A stretch of DNA of 64,000 bases from Balanoglossus misakiensis (taxonomy: Eukaryota; Hemichordata), in contig CM082585.2 in assembly GCA_040954595.2 (NCBI GenBank), positions 8,680,001-8,744,000 of the forward strand, read 5' to 3'. The number at the start of each line of letters is the position of its first letter. The stretch's first letter is position 1. The notes under the pieces were generated by a model. That model ran no database searches. It had not been told where the DNA came from and was given only the letters and a program-made list of their open reading frames with translations. The position numbers and the translations under genes were made by a program. Below, in pieces: positions 60,010 through 64,000 of the stretch.

Positions 60010-61076
60010 TCACAGTCTCTTCATCGACAGTACAGCGCCATCGTATTCAGGAGGCATGCCAGAGTACGGCCGCTGACCATTTACTTCAAACTCGGTGAAC
60101 TTTATCATGTCGCCGACTTCAACAAACTTTTCGGTGGCGACAACATGTCGTGATATTGGACTCGTCACCTCGGCATACGTCATTTTTGCGCCGCGTGCTT
60201 TTCCCAGCTCGATTGAGTTCCACAGCATTCGTCTCAGGAGATTGTGACCGTGGTAGTCATCACCGACGCCCCCTAAATACAACTCCATGAACTTTCCTCC
60301 GTCTCTCTGCACCTCCTTCACTTCGTCGAGTTGGTAAAACCTCGCCCTCAACGCGGCGAACAGGTCCAGCACTGGCACGACCGGCTGGAGTAACGCTCGC
60401 TCAGAAATCCTGAAGTCGTCGCCTGCGCAATTTTCACGCGACACCAGAAAAACGACCGACGCACCAGCCACCCTGTTCATTTTGGTATCAACAGCAACGG
60501 TTCCTATGCCATCGCGAATGCTGCGTCTAACGGCAATCTCCTTGAAATACTTGACAGATTCATAGGGTGCCTTCAGGTAATTCAGCGTCGGTTCATTTCT
60601 GGTGAAAACATCAACCAGCAACTCGACTACACCAATACGGTGTTCTTCTTGTAATGTACTTAACGTTACATCCTGAACGGGGGTTGCTTTCCTGAAATTT
60701 GATAAAGCCGTACATAATTGATTAATTTATGTCAATCCGATTTGCATGACTAAAACAATATGTGATGATAATGAATCATAATCTTATTTGTAAAAGTGAG
60801 CATATGTTCAGTACATATATCAAGGCTTGTCCGTGTCCGAGTGACCAAAAATTACAACGTTAAGTTTTCACAATGCGGATTATTAGGACCTTGTACAATG
60901 TATGCGACTATTTTACAAATAGCAAGCACCACTTTCAGATGTTTTATGGGTACACTGTAATCTTACCTTTCGCTAGCATGTCGACACGCTATGACCAAGC
61001 CACTCCTATAGGACGCCTTCACCAAAGTGCGAGCTTCGAGAACCCTGGCGGAACCACGGATCAATGCTTCCAACAT
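60010..61076 (-). CDS. GNAT-family N-acetyltransferase, arylalkylamine-type-like (2 exons)
   Basis: Predicted acetyl-CoA-dependent acetyltransferase of 263 residues. Exons: 61076-60967 and 60691-60010, joined in frame (AG|G). The opening EEHRIGVVELLVDVFTRNEP (about 50-70) is the segment typical of arylalkylamine/dopamine N-acetyltransferase-like proteins, and the middle contains a beta-strand and loop MELYLGGVGDDYHGHNLLRR corresponding to the acetyl-CoA motif A, followed by an amphipathic helix and VTSPISRHV. The usual R/QxxGxG/A loop appears as YHGHNL, so cofactor contacts may differ. The first 37 residues are Arg/Ala/Ser-rich with few acids and could be a mitochondrial presequence. The ATG at 61076 has A at -3. 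The substrate cannot be told; other GNAT subfamilies are possible. Confidence 0.8.
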
Positions 61077-64000
61077 GGTGTGCCTCTTGTACCGTTCTGA
61101 CTTGTCTGCCTTCTTCGTTTTCACCACTGAACTTGTTGCTCCACTTATACCCTGAAGTTCTGGACGTGTATCAAACTGTTGCTATCTTCACAGCAGAGTT
61201 CAAAAATACTCGTGTATTGTACGCGGGTGGATCAATGTCCCTGGGTGTGAAGGTCTGACTTTCGTGTCATGAAAATAGCCTTATGAATCTACTGCCCTTC
61301 TCCGCCGTGCAAGTTTATAACACACCGAAGAGATCTCTTCGCTTCTTAAGAAATCCCTAGATGCCCTAATTCCACTACATGTAGGTTAAACTGTATGACC
61401 TGTGGCCTTGTTTCCACGAGTCCCTAAATCACTGAGCGATTTATTTGAGGTCCCGGTTTGAGGTTTGGCAAGTACGGGATATAAGAATACGGGAATGACA
61501 GTCAGTTGGCAGCAAAGTTTAAAAAAAATCTAACAAGAGGGCGACAAAGTATATTTGGTGAAATGACAATGCATGCGTGGCCTTTGTCCTTAGTACAATC
61601 TGTTACGTGGTGACCCTTTTGGTGTGGGGCACGCCGGCATCATTGCATCTTGCAGACATGCGTGATTGGCGCCCTCACGAGGCGTGGCAATGGGAATTTC
61701 TGGACACATTTGTTGGCCAGGTTACATTATAACAGCATACAAAGATAGCAGTAGTGATACTAGTATACCAGTTCACATAAAACGGTTTCATGTATGTACA
61801 GTATTAAAAACTAGCTTTATGCGGAACGAGCTCTCGTCACGATATCATCAGCATTAGAACGACACGAACAGTACAGAAGAACCGTGCTTTTGTAAGGCCA
61901 TCGTGAACCCACTATGTGTAGGTGTCTAATCTGAGAAACATGTTTCGGGGCAAGATCCTAGCCTCCATAAAATATTTTTTTATTCCCAGCAGGTTCTAGT
62001 GGCATGGTATTTTATTGTAGAGAAACCCATGGAAATGCATCAGAAAATTCATATTCCTAGGATATGAACTAGCCTACACACAATTCCATATCCATGGCTA
62101 TCGCTTTACCCCTACATATGAAAAGAGATCAGAACAGAAAATATAACAATAAGAACGCCAACAGGTAGTGTTTTTATCCCTGCACGGATGTAGGTTGTAC
62201 AGATTGTGTGGGAGGAGCCTCCAATATTTTTCTCTCCACCCACGTCATCGCAAAAAAAACTGACGCAGACGCACGCACGTAGTTCTCATAAACACGACGC
62301 ACTCTCCAAACGTGAGCTGTACGGGCTGACATGTTAAAACGTTACGGGAAAGCTGGTGTGGCCGCGCGTGTTGATCTTGGTTTGGACACCAAAGGTGTTC
62401 GTGTCTTGACAGGGGCTTAAAATGTGGCCGTAGAGGGCAGTGAATTACAGCTCTAAAACGAGATATACGTATTCTCATCCATTAAAAAACGAAATTTGCT
62501 TCAGAAGAGGTGACGATGGTCATTCACTCCTCAGATTTATTTGTATATAAGTGCGTCATTTCTTTAACACGTCACTTCGGATAATATATGTTAAATTATT
62601 TTAGCCCATTTACATTTTTTGACGTTGGCCGTGAGGACCAGTGGGGTGCAAGATATTCTAAGTTACTGTTCATTCTGTACAACAATTTCAACTTTCCCTA
62701 GCAACGGCCTCCCGTCAGAAGGCAACACTGTCTCTATATGGAGTCTAAAAAACGGATCATTGTCCAAGAAACGCAATGTTGTTATTGTGCTTTCTGGTGT
62801 ACCGCATGTTATAAATTTGCAATTTAACATAGAAAAAGGTCCGATTCAAACCAGCCAAGTTGTCAAGGTAACTGTGCAGGAATGTGAAACCCGCGTGAAG
62901 TGGTGCCTCACCGCATCCTATCCACGTGGCCTGCAGGCGTCCGGACACGACCACCTGTTGGAAGGGACGATGAATCGGCTTCGTGGTGGGACTAGATATA
63001 TGATGAAGATGAATGGTAATGGTTGTGGTGGTGGTGGTTCTGGTAATGGTGATGATGGTGGTAGTGATGGTGGCGGCGGCAGCAAGGACCACCAAGGCGA
63101 CGTCGGTGACCCGTAGTGATTGTGGTGCCACAGGACAAAGATCTAGTTCTCATTTCCCGATTCTCGCACTAGTTCTTGCTGACGTTGAATATTTATGGCA
63201 TGGCGGGTGTAAAGCTCTTATTTCCGTTGAAATATAGATCGAATCAGGTTAATCCATTTATGTGGGTCTGTATATATAATGGTAACAACAGAACCGACCC
63301 ACTCTTGCCTGTCGCCGCCGGGAGTTATCATGATCAGCCCAAAGAAATTACAGGATGTGTGACGTAACTCGTAAATATTAGCCAATTATCAATTACAGCA
63401 TTGTTCACGTAATATTGGATGGAAAAGATCTGTGGAAATTTTTCAATGTGATACAGACAACTTTGTGTTCATATACATACATGTATATAAAAGCGAATGA
63501 CGATCAAATATTTTGAGAAACGACAGTTAGTATTTATCACCGAAGTATCATTGCCAAGATCAGCGGAGGTTTGGAATAGCGTAGTTCAGAGATCATTATT
63601 TTAGAGATGAGAACAAACATTATAAGGACAACTCCAGGTCAACGTGAATTGTTTGGAGCGTCCACGTTGCACATCTGTTCCAAGAGAGCGGTGCGTAAAC
63701 TGACCAATCACAAGTGCTGTGGACGTCAGGCGTGCGGATAATAATTGACCAATCAGAATTATCGGGTCTAAATTAGGCTTAATTAGCAAAACAGTGACGA
63801 TTGCTCTTCGCACCCATTTTCTAATTTTAGCTGGGGTGTAGGAACTCTGCTCAACGCTATTGTAAAGATTATTCTTACACTTCCGAAACTTCAGGTTCGA
63901 ATTCCCTATGCCCACTTCTCTCGGGTCAATAAATCAGCATTAAAAATGTGTTGTTGTTTTGTCAACGTTTCGCAGTTACACTGGGAGTTCCCATCCTCAT
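61077..64000. other. Intergenic, no convincing gene
   Basis: About 2.9 kb with only short open frames. It includes a GGT/GGC-rich tract at about 63019-63085 that creates artificial glycine-rich frames, and near the right edge a GGTTCGAATTCC (63894-63905) like the B box of an RNA polymerase III promoter. The acetyltransferase promoter should lie at its left end, but I see no TATA box or clear initiator. Confidence 0.55.
63019..63085. repeat. (GGT)n/(GTG)n-rich microsatellite
   Basis: Imperfect GGT, GAT and GGC trinucleotide units. The glycine-rich reading frame across it is best explained by this repeat. Confidence 0.8.

Noticed and set aside
62619-63116. A 165-codon plus-strand open frame with a glycine-rich C-terminus
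   Set aside because: The glycine-rich part is produced by a GGT microsatellite, the rest matches no family I know, and there are no fitting neighbouring exons.

Overview
This is a window of animal nuclear DNA. Every gene is split into many short exons with GT-AG introns of mostly 100-900 bp, genes lie on both strands, and the proteins include a natriuretic-peptide-receptor-type guanylate cyclase, NKAP, XRRA1 and RANBP2. Compact introns, a RANBP2 without a C-terminal cyclophilin domain, duplicated sulfotransferase and arylsulfatase genes and many short palindromic repeats suggest an invertebrate, possibly an invertebrate deuterostome such as amphioxus. The species is an inference, not a reading.

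Layout: (1) 345-7787 (+) is the 3' part, 20 exons, of a membrane guanylate cyclase whose 5' exons lie outside the window. (2) 8738-11745 (+) and 14507-19312 (+) are two tandem cytosolic-type sulfotransferase genes of seven exons each with the same intron phases. (3) 20436-25273 (-) and 28110-32917 (+) are two divergently transcribed arylsulfatase genes of 16 exons each, nearly all of identical exon length. (4) 33572-36055 (-) is NKAP, head to head with XRRA1 at 36549-42952 (+) across about 490 bp. (5) 44151-59562 (-) is RANBP2 in 27 exons, including one of 5017 bp, about 3450 residues. (6) 60010-61076 (-) is a two-exon GNAT-type acetyltransferase. From 61077 to the end I see no convincing gene.

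How the genes relate: the left half (8.7-33 kb) pairs sulfotransferases (writers of sulfate esters) with arylsulfatases (removers). In all four proteins some residues regarded as catalytic in the human relatives are replaced, although the folds and reading frames are intact. This is the most unusual signal in the window. The right half (33-60 kb) is a housekeeping block (nuclear speckle, radiation-response and nuclear pore genes). Its RANBP2 has five Ran-binding domains, six zinc fingers spread between them, two SUMO-ligase-like internal repeats placed far apart, and no cyclophilin domain.

Short interspersed repeats are frequent. A ~93-bp palindromic family bounded by TTAA (family A, at least seven copies) was seen only in the right half. 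Four other short families (B-E) were seen in the left half. All exon joins were made by eye from splice consensus, phase continuity and protein-family similarity; total coding lengths were summed for every gene and are multiples of three.
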